A stretch of DNA of 57,211 nt from Ruminococcus sp. (GTDB lineage Bacteria; Bacillota; Clostridia; Oscillospirales; Ruminococcaceae), in assembly GCA_017437285.1 (NCBI GenBank), contig JAFSBM010000156.1:1-57211 (forward strand). Reading direction: 5' to 3'. Positions 1-7,184 of the stretch are shown here, one piece after another; position 1 is the first letter of the stretch; every line of letters begins with the position of its first letter. The translations under genes and the position numbers were made by a program. The notes under the pieces are model-generated. The model worked only from the letters and a program-made list of their open reading frames with translations, was not told the origin of the DNA and ran no database searches.

Positions 1-167
1 CCTCTCTGGGCTCTCCTTTCCCTTTCCCCTTTTTCCCTCCCATTGCCGACTTTTGATGAGAGGGGATTTTTGTATAAGAAAAAGGCAAGTCTTTTTCTTC
101 GTGTCAAATGGTCTTTTCAAATGATTTTCATTTAAGTCCTCTACCATTTGATTTTAAAAATTTCTTT
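1..167 (-). repeat. dispersed palindromic element, copy 1 (cut by window edge)
   Basis: The reverse complement of this stretch matches about 6474-6641 with roughly 90 percent identity by eye, including the polypurine block and the flanking motif AAATTTTTAAAATCAAATGG. The other copy continues into a 99-bp imperfect hairpin (6633-6731); here the matching hairpin would lie beyond the left edge. No protein is supported. Confidence 0.75.
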
Positions 168-303
168 TTATGCTAACAGCTAATAGCTAAAAGCTTTTAT
201 ACAAAAAAGACGGCAGAAATAATTCCACCGTCTACTTTCTAACATCTAACCTCTAAACAGCTAATGGCTAAAGGCTAACGGCTAACAGCTTTAAAAAAAG
301 CTA
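168..303 (+). repeat. heptad array with central bidirectional hairpin
   Basis: Tandem 7-mers of the form GCTAANN flank a hairpin at 209-232 (arms GACGGCAGAA / TTCCACCGTC, imperfect). The hairpin is preceded by A-runs and followed by TCTAANN heptads and then GCTAANN heptads. The array runs into the stop codon of the minus-strand gene at 304. It is a non-coding intergenic repeat that may terminate transcription in both directions. Confidence 0.75.
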
Positions 304-918
304 TTAGCTTTTTTTATTAAACTCATTATAAGCCTTAACAATCAAATCCGCACAAAGTTCATCGCCCAACTCACTATTGAGGCACAGGCAGTAAATGTCC
401 TTATCAAGCCAATTCTTGCCTGTATTCACATTGAAAAAAGTTTCACGGCGTTTGTCAGTTTTCTTCATAAAGCTTTCAGCCTTATTCTCCTTGATACCGT
501 ACTTTTCAACGGCACGTTTCACACGGTATTCCTGGGGAGCGTAGATAAAGACGCTGAAACAGCCCTTTTCTTCAAGAATATAGCTTCCGCATCTGCCGAC
601 AAGAACAAAGCTGTCCTCTTTATCTGCAAGCTCATTTATAATTTTGCTCTCCATAATGAAAACCTTATCCGACAACGGCAGGTTATCCTCTAAAGAACGG
701 TTTGGATTTGCCGTCATAAGAAGCGAATACAAAAAGCTTGTGGGAACAGTTTCTTCTGCACTTTCAATCTGTTCCTTGTCAAATCCGCATCTGTCAGCTG
801 TCATTTCAAGAATTTGTCTGTTATAGCAGTTTATTCCAAGTTTTTCGGCTACAATTCTGCCGATTTCACTTCCTCCGCTGCCGTATGTTCGTTCAATTGT
901 TATAATAGGTTTTTTCAA
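304..918 (-). CDS. cytidylate kinase-like protein
   Basis: This 204-residue protein belongs to the cytidylate-kinase-like (AAA_26) family of P-loop proteins. What is seen: the N-terminus ITIERTYGSGGSEIGR carries the glycine-rich loop GSGGSEIG (about residues 13-20). This loop lacks the GK[ST] of true CMP kinases, which is typical of the family. The conserved VLVGRCGSYIL follows near residue 105. Members are predicted nucleotide-binding proteins whose substrate is not established, so a CMP kinase role should not be assumed. A sigma-A-like promoter lies upstream on the minus strand. The stop codon TAA (304-306) sits inside a GCTAATA heptad, so the last residues KKS probably reflect repeat insertion. 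Confidence 0.8.
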   Translation of the reverse strand: MKKPIITIERTYGSGGSEIGRIVAEKLGINCYNRQILEMTADRCGFDKEQIESAEETVPTSFLYSLLMTANPNRSLEDNLPLSDKVFIMESKIINELADKEDSFVLVGRCGSYILEEKGCFSVFIYAPQEYRVKRAVEKYGIKENKAESFMKKTDKRRETFFNVNTGKNWLDKDIYCLCLNSELGDELCADLIVKAYNEFNKKS

Positions 919-993
919 TTTCTATTCCTCGCTTCCTGTAATAAATTTATTTTATATTTATATTATAATGTATAAAAACTCTACGGTAAAAAT

Positions 994-1022
994 ATTATAC
1001 CACGAAATCGGAAACTATTCAA
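994..1022 (-). promoter_or_regulatory. sigma-A promoter of the kinase-like gene
   Basis: On the minus strand TTGAAT (1017-1022) and TATAAT (994-999) are separated by exactly 17 bp, and the gene starts 76 bp downstream. It diverges from the pckG promoter. Confidence 0.6.
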
Positions 1023-1143
1023 CATTAAAATGTTAAAACAGAGAAATTTCTATTTTATATACAACAAATGTTGATATAATATATGCACTTTGACTAATAC
1101 TTTAAAAATTTGGTGATGTGTTAGAAAAATATCAATTTTGATA

Positions 1144-1172
1144 TTGACAGGTTGACAAAAATAAGATATAAT
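1144..1172 (+). promoter_or_regulatory. sigma-A promoter of pckG
   Basis: Perfect TTGACA (1144-1149) and TATAAT (1167-1172) with a 17-bp spacer. Transcription would start near 1180, giving a leader of about 170 nt that contains the 19-bp repeats. Confidence 0.75.
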
Positions 1173-1184
1173 AGTAAATGAGGG

Positions 1185-1298
1185 TACGAGTATTTCAAGC
1201 AGATACGAGTATTTCAAGCAAGTACAAGTATTTCGGACGGCTGTGAATAGTTCGGACAAATACGAGTATTTCGGACTGATACAAGTATTATATGCGGA
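1185..1298 (+). repeat. 19-bp tandem repeats in the pckG leader
   Basis: Six consecutive 19-bp units begin at 1185, 1204, 1223, 1242, 1261 and 1280. Consensus TACGAGTATTTCRRRCNNN. The fourth is the most diverged and the last breaks down after TACAAGTATT. The units lie between promoter and start codon, so they would be transcribed. No ORF uses them. They could be protein-binding or RNA-structural repeats, or an expanded satellite. Confidence 0.85.
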
Positions 1299-1348
1299 TA
1301 TGCCGATACTCACTCTGATAAGAGATTATTTTTAGGAGGTATAATACA

Positions 1349-3163
1349 ATGGCACTTACTACAAATGCAAATGTTCTCAAGTGGGTTGACGAGATGATCG
1401 CTCTCTGTAAGCCTGACAAGGTAGTATGGATCGACGGTTCACAGGAGCAGCTCGATGAGCTTACAAAGGAGGTTACTTCACTTCCCGACGGTGACCCCAA
1501 CAAGATGTACTGGCTCAATCAGGAAAAACTCCCAGGCTGTCTTTACCACAGAACAGCTGAAAATGACGTTGCTCGTGTAGAGGACAGAACATTTATCTGT
1601 ACAAAGACAAAAGAGGGTGCAGGCCCTACAAATAACTGGATGGACCCACAGGAAATGTACGCTAAGCTCACACCTATGTATGACGGCGTAATGAAGGGAC
1701 AGACAATGTACATCATTCCCTATTCAATGGGACCTGTTGCTTCACCTATTTCCAAAATCGGTGTTGAAATCACAGACTCTATCTACGTTGTTCTCAATAT
1801 GAACATCATGACAAGAATGGGTAAGGCTGCTTTCGATAGACTTGGCGATTCCAACGACTTCGTAAGATGCCTCCACTCCAAGGCTGACGTTGACCCCGAA
1901 AAGAGATACATCGTTCAGTTCCCAGAGGATAACACAATCTGGTCAATCAACTCTGCATACGGCGGAAACGTAATTCTTTCCAAGAAGTGCTTCGCTCTCC
2001 GTATCGCTTCATTCCAGGGTAAGAACGAAGGCTGGATGGCTGAGCATATGCTTATCCTCGGCGTTCAGAAGCCTGACGGTGATACAAAGTATGTTTGTGC
2101 TGCTTTCCCATCTGCTTGCGGAAAGACTAACCTTGCTATGCTTATTCCACCCGAGGGATACCTCAAGGACGGTTACAAGGTATTCACAGTAGGTGACGAT
2201 ATTGCTTGGCTCAAGCCAGGCGAGGACGGCAGACTCTACGCTATCAACCCTGAGAACGGTTTCTTCGGTGTTGCTCCCGGAACAAATGCTAAGTCCAACT
2301 ACAACGCACTTGCTTCTACAATGAAGAACGCTATCTTCACAAACGTAGCTCTCAACAATGCTGATAACACAGTATGGTGGGAAGGTCTTGACAAGAATCC
2401 TCCTGAGGACGCTACAGAGTGGACAGGAATCAAGACAAACGGCAAGGAGTGGACAGCTGAGGGCAAGAAGCTTGCTCATCCAAACTCACGTTTCACAGCT
2501 CCTGCTGCTAACTGCCCATGCATTTCACCTGAGTTCGACAGTGCTGCAGGCGTTCCGATTTCTGCTATCGTATTCGGCGGTCGTCGTGCATCTACAACTC
2601 CTCTCGTATATCAGTCATTCGATTGGACACACGGTACATACGTTGGTTCTGCTGTATCTTCTGAAACAACAGCAGCAGCTGCTGGTGCAGTAGGCGTACT
2701 CCGTCACGATCCTATGGCTATGAAGCCATTCATCGGCTACAACGTAGGCGATTACTGGGCTCATTGGCTCGAAATGGGCGAGAAGCTCGGCGATAAGGCT
2801 CCTAAGATTTTCAATGTTAACTGGTTCAAGAAGGACGAGGAGGGTAACTTCCTCTGGCCCGGATTTGGCGACAATATGCGTGTTCTCGACTGGATCATCA
2901 AGAGATGTGACGGCGAGGTTGAGGCTGACGAAACAGCTATCGGATACCTCCCCAAGAAGGGCGATATCAATGTAACAGGCATTGAGGACGAGGTTACATC
3001 TGAAGTTATGGATAAGCTTCTTGCAGTTGATACAGACCTCTGGAAGGCTGAAATCGCTGAAATGAGAAGATACTACAACGATGATATTGCAGCTAAGGGC
3101 GGCAACATTCCTGCTGAACTCTACGCAGTACTTGACAAGATTGAGGCTAACCTCAACAAGTAA
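1349..3163 (+). CDS. pckG: phosphoenolpyruvate carboxykinase (GTP)
   Basis: A 604-residue cytosolic enzyme that interconverts oxaloacetate + GTP with PEP + CO2 + GDP. The GTP-type signature is visible: the kinase loop AAFPSACGKTNLAML around residues 252-266 and the upstream YGGNVILSKKCFALRIAS. Length is as expected for the GTP family (about 600), unlike the ATP family (about 530). The start follows AGGAGG with normal spacing. In anaerobic Ruminococcus-type fermenters the enzyme may run in the carboxylating direction towards oxaloacetate and succinate (inference). It is monocistronic by appearance: own promoter, repeat-bearing leader, and a heptad/hairpin region right after the stop. Confidence 0.96.
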   Translation: MALTTNANVLKWVDEMIALCKPDKVVWIDGSQEQLDELTKEVTSLPDGDPNKMYWLNQEKLPGCLYHRTAENDVARVEDRTFICTKTKEGAGPTNNWMDPQEMYAKLTPMYDGVMKGQTMYIIPYSMGPVASPISKIGVEITDSIYVVLNMNIMTRMGKAAFDRLGDSNDFVRCLHSKADVDPEKRYIVQFPEDNTIWSINSAYGGNVILSKKCFALRIASFQGKNEGWMAEHMLILGVQKPDGDTKYVCAAFPSACGKTNLAMLIPPEGYLKDGYKVFTVGDDIAWLKPGEDGRLYAINPENGFFGVAPGTNAKSNYNALASTMKNAIFTNVALNNADNTVWWEGLDKNPPEDATEWTGIKTNGKEWTAEGKKLAHPNSRFTAPAANCPCISPEFDSAAGVPISAIVFGGRRASTTPLVYQSFDWTHGTYVGSAVSSETTAAAAGAVGVLRHDPMAMKPFIGYNVGDYWAHWLEMGEKLGDKAPKIFNVNWFKKDEEGNFLWPGFGDNMRVLDWIIKRCDGEVEADETAIGYLPKKGDINVTGIEDEVTSEVMDKLLAVDTDLWKAEIAEMRRYYNDDIAAKGGNIPAELYAVLDKIEANLNK

Positions 3164-3457
3164 TTGTATATTATAGCTATTAGCTTTTAGCCGTTAGCCA
3201 TTAGCTTTTTGGAACGGCAGGTTAATTAAGAATTAAGAATTATGGGCGGTAGATTTGTTTCTGCCGTCCTTTCTTTTGTATAAAAGCTTTTATCCGTTAG
3301 CCATTAGCTTTTAGCTGTTTAGAGGTTAGATGTTAGAAAGTAGACGGTGGAATTTTTTCTGCCGCACCCATTAGCTAATGGCTAACGGCTAAAGGCTAAA
3401 GGCTTAAAAAAAAGCTAATAGCTAACAGCTAACGGCTAAAGGCTCGAAAGGATAAAT
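3164..3457 (+). repeat. composite heptad/terminator region between pckG and pnuC
   Basis: The gap holds GCYNTTA heptads (from about 3177), a short GAATTAA run, and a hairpin GGCGGTAGA (3245-3253) with CTGCCGTCC (3261-3269) followed by T-rich DNA. A second heptad block follows, then TTAGATG-type heptads, a second GACGGTGG hairpin (about 3343-3365), and GCTAANN heptads that end just before the pnuC ribosome binding site. No gene is visible. Confidence 0.75.
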
Positions 3458-4150
3458 ATGAATAAATATTTTACAAAATCCGAACTTATGTTATGGCTCG
3501 GTTCGGTGGCGGCAATAATAACCGCCTTTCTGATATTCGACAGAAAAAGCTATATGACGCTTATCGCCTCTCTCATCGGGGTAACTTCCCTTATTTTCAA
3601 TGCCAAGGGCAACCCATTCGGTCAGCTGCTTATGGTAATTTTCAGCCTGCTTTACGGCATAATTTCCTACAAATTCGCCTATTACGGCGAAATGGTGACA
3701 TATTTAGGAATGACTATGCCTATGGCGGTGGTTGCCCTTATTTCGTGGCTGAAAAATCCTTATAACGGCAATAAATCAGAAGTTGCAGTAAATCGGCTTA
3801 AACTGGGAGAATACCTGTTTTCCGCACTTCTCACGGCTGCGGTAACTTTTATTTTTTACTTCATTCTGAAATTCCTCGGCACGGCTAATATGTTTTTCAG
3901 CACCCTTTCCGTTGCCACAAGTTTTATTGCGGTTTATCTCACATTTCGCCGCAGTCCCTATTATGCCATAGGCTATTCCGCCAATGACATTGTGCTGATA
4001 ATTATGTGGATTATGGCGGCAAAAGGCGATAAATCGGGAATTTCCGTTGCTGTATGCTTTGGGGCATTTTTACTCAATGACATCTACGGCTTTATCAGCT
4101 GGAGAAAAATGGAAAAAAGACAGACGAATTTTCAGGGGGGTAGCTGTTAG
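3458..4150 (+). CDS. PnuC-like nicotinamide riboside/mononucleotide transporter
   Basis: A 230-residue integral membrane protein with about seven hydrophobic segments. It resembles the PnuC family: an N-terminal LWLGSVAAIITAFLIFDRKS, a middle YGEMVTYLGMTMPM segment, and the C-terminal SANDIVLIIMWIMAAKGDKS with LNDIYGFISW. PnuC proteins facilitate uptake of NAD precursors, so this may complement nadA further right. The ribosome site AAAGGA directly follows a GCTAANN array. The stop codon TAG at 4148-4150 is inside a GCTGTTA heptad, so the C-terminal residues SC are repeat-encoded. Substrate is inferred from the family only. Confidence 0.8.
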   Translation: MNKYFTKSELMLWLGSVAAIITAFLIFDRKSYMTLIASLIGVTSLIFNAKGNPFGQLLMVIFSLLYGIISYKFAYYGEMVTYLGMTMPMAVVALISWLKNPYNGNKSEVAVNRLKLGEYLFSALLTAAVTFIFYFILKFLGTANMFFSTLSVATSFIAVYLTFRRSPYYAIGYSANDIVLIIMWIMAAKGDKSGISVAVCFGAFLLNDIYGFISWRKMEKRQTNFQGGSC

Positions 4151-4270
4151 CCGTTAGCCGTTAGCCATTAGCTATTATGGGCGGTAGTCTTTACGATTAC
4201 CGTCTTTTTTGTATAAAAGCTTTTAGCCGTTAGCCATTAGCTTTTAGCTTTTTTAAAAGCCGTCAGCTAT
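4139..4270 (+). repeat. heptad array with terminator hairpin
   Basis: GCYNTTA heptads run from the pnuC stop codon to about 4175. A hairpin follows with arms CGGTA / TACCG (about 4182-4203), then six Ts and a second heptad block. The array overlaps the end of pnuC and precedes the T-box promoter. Confidence 0.75.
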
Positions 4271-4343
4271 CAGCGTTTCTGCCAAACCGCACAATTTTAC
4301 ACCACAATTTTCAGCAAAATCCACCAAATATTTAAAAATCCCC

Positions 4344-4371
4344 TTGACAAACATTTTTTTAGTGATATAAT
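4344..4371 (+). promoter_or_regulatory. sigma-A promoter of the leuA T-box transcript
   Basis: TTGACA (4344-4349) and TATAAT (4366-4371) with a 16-bp spacer, just upstream of the T-box leader. Confidence 0.75.
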
Positions 4372-4389
4372 AAAACTGTAATAAAATTC

Positions 4390-4664
4390 AAATGCAATGA
4401 AGGGAAATAAAGCCTTTATTTGTTCCACAGAGAGTCGTTAAACGGTGAGAATACGGCAAACGGAAAAGGTTATAGCTCATCCCTGAGCAGTCGGGTGAAA
4501 CGGCGGTATACTGCCGAATTAGCTCCGAACGGGTTCTCCCGTTACAGAGATATGCGTTAGCGGACGCAAAATGAGTGGGTGTATTTTTACACCAAGAAGA
4601 GTGGTACCACGGAATATAGAATTTCGTCTCTTCCATGCCTGTTGTGCATGGGAGAGATTTTTTA
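4390..4664 (+). ncRNA. T-box leader, probably tRNA-Leu specific
   Basis: The hallmark T-box sequence AAGAGTGGTACCACGG lies at about 4597-4612. It is followed by an intrinsic terminator (4627-4657, loop CTGTT, then six Ts). Stem I features precede it: the GAGAGTCG motif and GGTGAGA. The likely specifier is CTC (Leu) at 4476-4478 in TATAGCTCATCCCTGAG, although the overlapping ATC (Ile) is not strictly excluded. Uncharged tRNA binding would stabilise the antiterminator and switch on leuA, the first leucine-specific enzyme. Confidence 0.92.
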
Positions 4665-4711
4665 TTTCTCCCCACAGCAGACTCCGCAAAAAATCTTAGG
4701 AGAGAATTATT

Positions 4712-6373
4712 ATGATGAATGTTTCAAAGTACACACGACAGTTTTTCAGTATCCCCAATCCCCCTATGAAATGGGCAGAAAAAACTCACATTGACAATGC
4801 CCCCATATGGTGCAGCGTTGACCTCCGTGACGGAAATCAGGCACTTATCACGCCTATGAGCCTTGAAGAAAAACTGGAGTTTTTCAAGCTCCTCGTTGAC
4901 ATCGGATTCAAGGAAATTGAAATCGGTTTCCCTGCCGCTTCCGATACGGAATATGAATTCTGCCGCACTCTCATTGAGCAGAATATGATTCCCGATGATG
5001 TGGCAATTCAGGTTCTCACACAGTCAAGAGAGCATATTATCGAAAAGACTTTTGAGGCACTCCGTGGCTGTAAAAACGCTATCGTCCACCTCTACAACTC
5101 CACCAGCGTGGCACAGCGTGAGCAGGTTTTCCGCAAGTCAAAGGAGGAAATCATAAATATCGCAGTTACAGGTGCAAAACTGTGCAAGGAATACCGTGAG
5201 AAGTACGAGGGAAATTTCCGCTTTGAATACTCCCCCGAAAGTTTCACGGGAACTGAGCCTGAATTTGCCCTTGAAATAACAAATGCTGTCCTCGATATAT
5301 GGCAGCCTACCCCCGAAGATAAAGTTATCATAAATCTCCCTGTTACGGTGCAGGTTTCAATGCCCCACGTCTATGCAAATCAGGTTGAATATATATGCGA
5401 TAACGTGAAATATCGTGAAAATGTCATTATCTCAACTCACCCCCACAATGACCGTGGCTGTGCTGTTGCCGATGCGGAAATGGCACTCCTTGCAGGTGCA
5501 GACAGAGTTGAGGGTACACTTTTCGGAAACGGCGAGCGTACAGGAAATGTTGACATTATCACTCTTGCTATGAATATGTATTCACAGGGCATTGACCCAC
5601 AGCTGGATTTATCCGATATTCCGTCAATTACAGAGCTTTATACCCGTGTGACACGTATGAATGTATATGAGCGTTCACCATATTCGGGAAAGCTTGTATT
5701 TGCAGCATTCAGCGGCTCACATCAGGACGCTATTGCAAAGGGTATGAAGTGGCGTGAGGAAGGTCACACGGACTTCTGGACAGTTCCCTATTTGCCAATC
5801 GACCCCAAGGACGTGGGAAAGGAGTACTCCGCAGATGTTATCCGTATCAACAGCCAGTCGGGCAAGGGCGGTATCGGATACATTCTCGAAACACGCTACG
5901 GATATAATCTCCCCAAGAAAATGCGTGAAGTTGTGGGATATATGGTCAAGGGAATTTCCGACCGCAGCCACAAGGAACTTATGCCCGATGAAGTTTTCGG
6001 CATATTCAAGGAAAGCTTTATAAATATTGCAGCTCCGCTGAATGTTACTGAAACTCACTACAAGCAATGCAATGAGGGAATTGAAACTACAGTATCGCTG
6101 AATTTCAACGGCAAGAGGGCAGCTGTAACCGATACAGGTAACGGACGACTAGACGCTGTAAGCAACGCTATACGCTCATATACGGAGCTTGATTTCAGCG
6201 TCAACACCTATACCGAACACGCTTTACAAATCGGCTCAACCTCCGAGGCTGTTTCATATGTGGAAATCACCGATACACAGGGCAGCAGCTACTGGGGAAC
6301 TGGTATCGACAACGATATTATCGTTTCATCTATCAAGGCTCTTGTCAGTGCTGTAAATAATATGATGAAATAA
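4712..6373 (+). CDS. leuA: 2-isopropylmalate synthase (long, type 2)
   Basis: Condenses acetyl-CoA with 2-oxoisovalerate, the committed step to leucine. The 553-residue protein shows the alpha-IPMS signature LRDGNQAL (about residues 38-45), the metal-binding THPHNDRG (about 243-250), GNGERTGNVD, and a C-terminal regulatory domain (about 420-553) that in this family binds leucine. The length and the N-terminal SIPNPPMKWAEKTHI are those of the longer LeuA type 2 rather than the E. coli type. Start chosen at the first of two ATGs, 8 bp after AGGAG. Control is by the upstream T-box. The gene is followed by heptad arrays, so it appears to be transcribed alone. Confidence 0.96.
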   Translation: MMNVSKYTRQFFSIPNPPMKWAEKTHIDNAPIWCSVDLRDGNQALITPMSLEEKLEFFKLLVDIGFKEIEIGFPAASDTEYEFCRTLIEQNMIPDDVAIQVLTQSREHIIEKTFEALRGCKNAIVHLYNSTSVAQREQVFRKSKEEIINIAVTGAKLCKEYREKYEGNFRFEYSPESFTGTEPEFALEITNAVLDIWQPTPEDKVIINLPVTVQVSMPHVYANQVEYICDNVKYRENVIISTHPHNDRGCAVADAEMALLAGADRVEGTLFGNGERTGNVDIITLAMNMYSQGIDPQLDLSDIPSITELYTRVTRMNVYERSPYSGKLVFAAFSGSHQDAIAKGMKWREEGHTDFWTVPYLPIDPKDVGKEYSADVIRINSQSGKGGIGYILETRYGYNLPKKMREVVGYMVKGISDRSHKELMPDEVFGIFKESFINIAAPLNVTETHYKQCNEGIETTVSLNFNGKRAAVTDTGNGRLDAVSNAIRSYTELDFSVNTYTEHALQIGSTSEAVSYVEITDTQGSSYWGTGIDNDIIVSSIKALVSAVNNMMK

Positions 6374-6376
6374 AAA

Positions 6377-6473
6377 AGCTTTTAGCTTTTTTAAAAGCTG
6401 TTAGCTGTTAGCTATTAGCCGTTAGCCATATTAAAGCCTTTAGCCGTTAGCCTTTAGCTGTTAGCCGTTAGCA
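6377..6473 (+). repeat. GCYNTTA heptad array
   Basis: At least ten 7-mers (GCTTTTA, GCTGTTA, GCTATTA, GCCGTTA, GCCTTTA) in exact register, interrupted once near 6426. The array runs from the leuA stop into the dispersed palindromic element. TAG occurs in every unit. Confidence 0.85.
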
Positions 6474-6731
6474 TAAAAAGAAATTTTTAAAATCAAATGG
6501 CAGAGGACTTAAATGAAACTCATTTGAAAAGACTAATTGACACGAATGAAAAGGCTCGCCTTTTTCTTATTCAAATCCTCTCTCATCAAAAGTCAGCAAA
6601 GGGAGGGAAAAAGGGGAAAGGGAAAGGAGAGCCCAGAGAGGAAAACCGTAGGGGAAAAAGGGAGGGAAATGCTGACTTTTGTGCCAGTTTTCTTTTTCCC
6701 TCCCTTTTGCCCCGTAGGTGTTCCTCTCTGG
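6474..6731 (+). repeat. dispersed palindromic element, copy 2, with 99-bp hairpin
   Basis: The segment 6474-6641 is an inverted copy of the window start. It ends in a long imperfect palindrome whose outer arms are CCAGAGAGG (6633-6641) and CCTCTCTGG (6723-6731), and whose inner polypurine AAAAAGGGAGGGAAA faces TTTTTCCCTCCCTTTT. An open frame of about 80 codons here is low-complexity Lys/Gly/Arg sequence over the hairpin and is not called a gene. Confidence 0.7.
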
Positions 6732-6742
6732 TGATAAATTAC

Positions 6743-6822
6743 TAATGCGTAATTCGTAATGCGTAATGCGTAATTATTTATAAAAGCCATTAGCTTTTAG
6801 CCTTTAGCCGTTAGCTTTTTGA
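6743..6822 (+). repeat. CGTAATN and GCYNTTA heptads
   Basis: Units TAATGCG/TAATTCG repeat in 7-bp register at about 6743-6775, followed by GCCATTA/GCTTTTA/GCCTTTA/GCCGTTA units at about 6785-6820. Between here and the ilvB promoter there is only AT-rich sequence. Confidence 0.75.
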
Positions 6823-6922
6823 AACAAACAATTTTCAATCGTCAAATTCACCAATTCATCACCGAAATTTGCCCTGTCATTTCACATAATTTACAAATCA
6901 CAAAAAAATACCACTCTCCTTA

Positions 6923-6951
6923 TTGATTTTATATAAATAAAGTGGTACAAT
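6923..6951 (+). promoter_or_regulatory. sigma-A promoter of the ilvBN transcript
   Basis: TTGATT (6923-6928) and TACAAT (6946-6951) with a 17-bp spacer. The predicted start lies about 25-30 bp upstream of the leader peptide. Confidence 0.65.
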
Positions 6952-6985
6952 AGAAGTGTACAAAATCACTAAGGAGCATGAATTT

Positions 6986-7093
6986 ATGAGAACGGTTTAT
7001 ATTTCTTCCGAAATCATAATTATTACAGGCGTGGTCATTAGCATTACAGGTCACCGCCCGTGTTCATTCTGCCCGAAAAGCAAAATTGCTTGA
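6986..7093 (+). CDS. ilv leader peptide
   Basis: A 35-codon ORF with a good ribosome site (AAGGAG, 9 bp upstream). The peptide starts MRTVYISSEIIIITGVVISI and contains eight Ile and three Val, including a run of four Ile then Val-Val, but no Leu. It precedes a rho-independent terminator by about 36 bp and ilvB by 91 bp. This is the architecture of a translation-coupled attenuator in which ribosome stalling at Ile/Val codons allows readthrough. A still shorter ORF (ATG AAT TTA TGA, 6978-6989) overlaps its start. No homologue is claimed; the call rests on composition and position. Confidence 0.8.
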   Translation: MRTVYISSEIIIITGVVISITGHRPCSFCPKSKIA

Positions 7094-7129
7094 TTATGTG
7101 ATTTAGTCCTTAAAAGCAATGCAGCTTAT

Positions 7130-7157
7130 GCCTCCGGCGGAATGTCGGAGGCTTTTT
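7130..7157 (+). terminator. attenuator terminator of ilvBN
   Basis: Arms GCCTCCG (7130-7136) and CGGAGGC (7146-7152) enclose a 9-nt loop, followed by five Ts. The segment GGCGGAATG (7136-7144) can instead pair over 9 bp (one G-U) with CATTCTGCC (7065-7073) inside the leader peptide. That would break the terminator and act as an antiterminator. Confidence 0.8.
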
Positions 7158-7184
7158 GTATAATTAATAAAAGGAATGATACTT

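Noticed and set aside
168-300. Heptad arrays considered as CRISPR-like repeats
   Set aside because: The unit is 7 bp with no unique spacers and no cas genes are near.
2009-2479. 156-codon antisense frame inside pckG
   Set aside because: Shadow of the strongly biased codon use of pckG on the opposite strand.
4388-4794. Frames on both strands across the T-box
   Set aside because: The stretch is explained by the T-box RNA; the frames show no protein features.
6497-6745. Open frame of 82 codons, Lys/Gly/Arg-rich
   Set aside because: It lies over the dispersed palindromic element, has no ribosome site, and a copy of the DNA occurs inverted at 1-167 without the frame.
6955-7184. T-box upstream of ilvB
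   Set aside because: No T-box consensus sequence or stem I motifs; the leader peptide plus terminator explains the region better.
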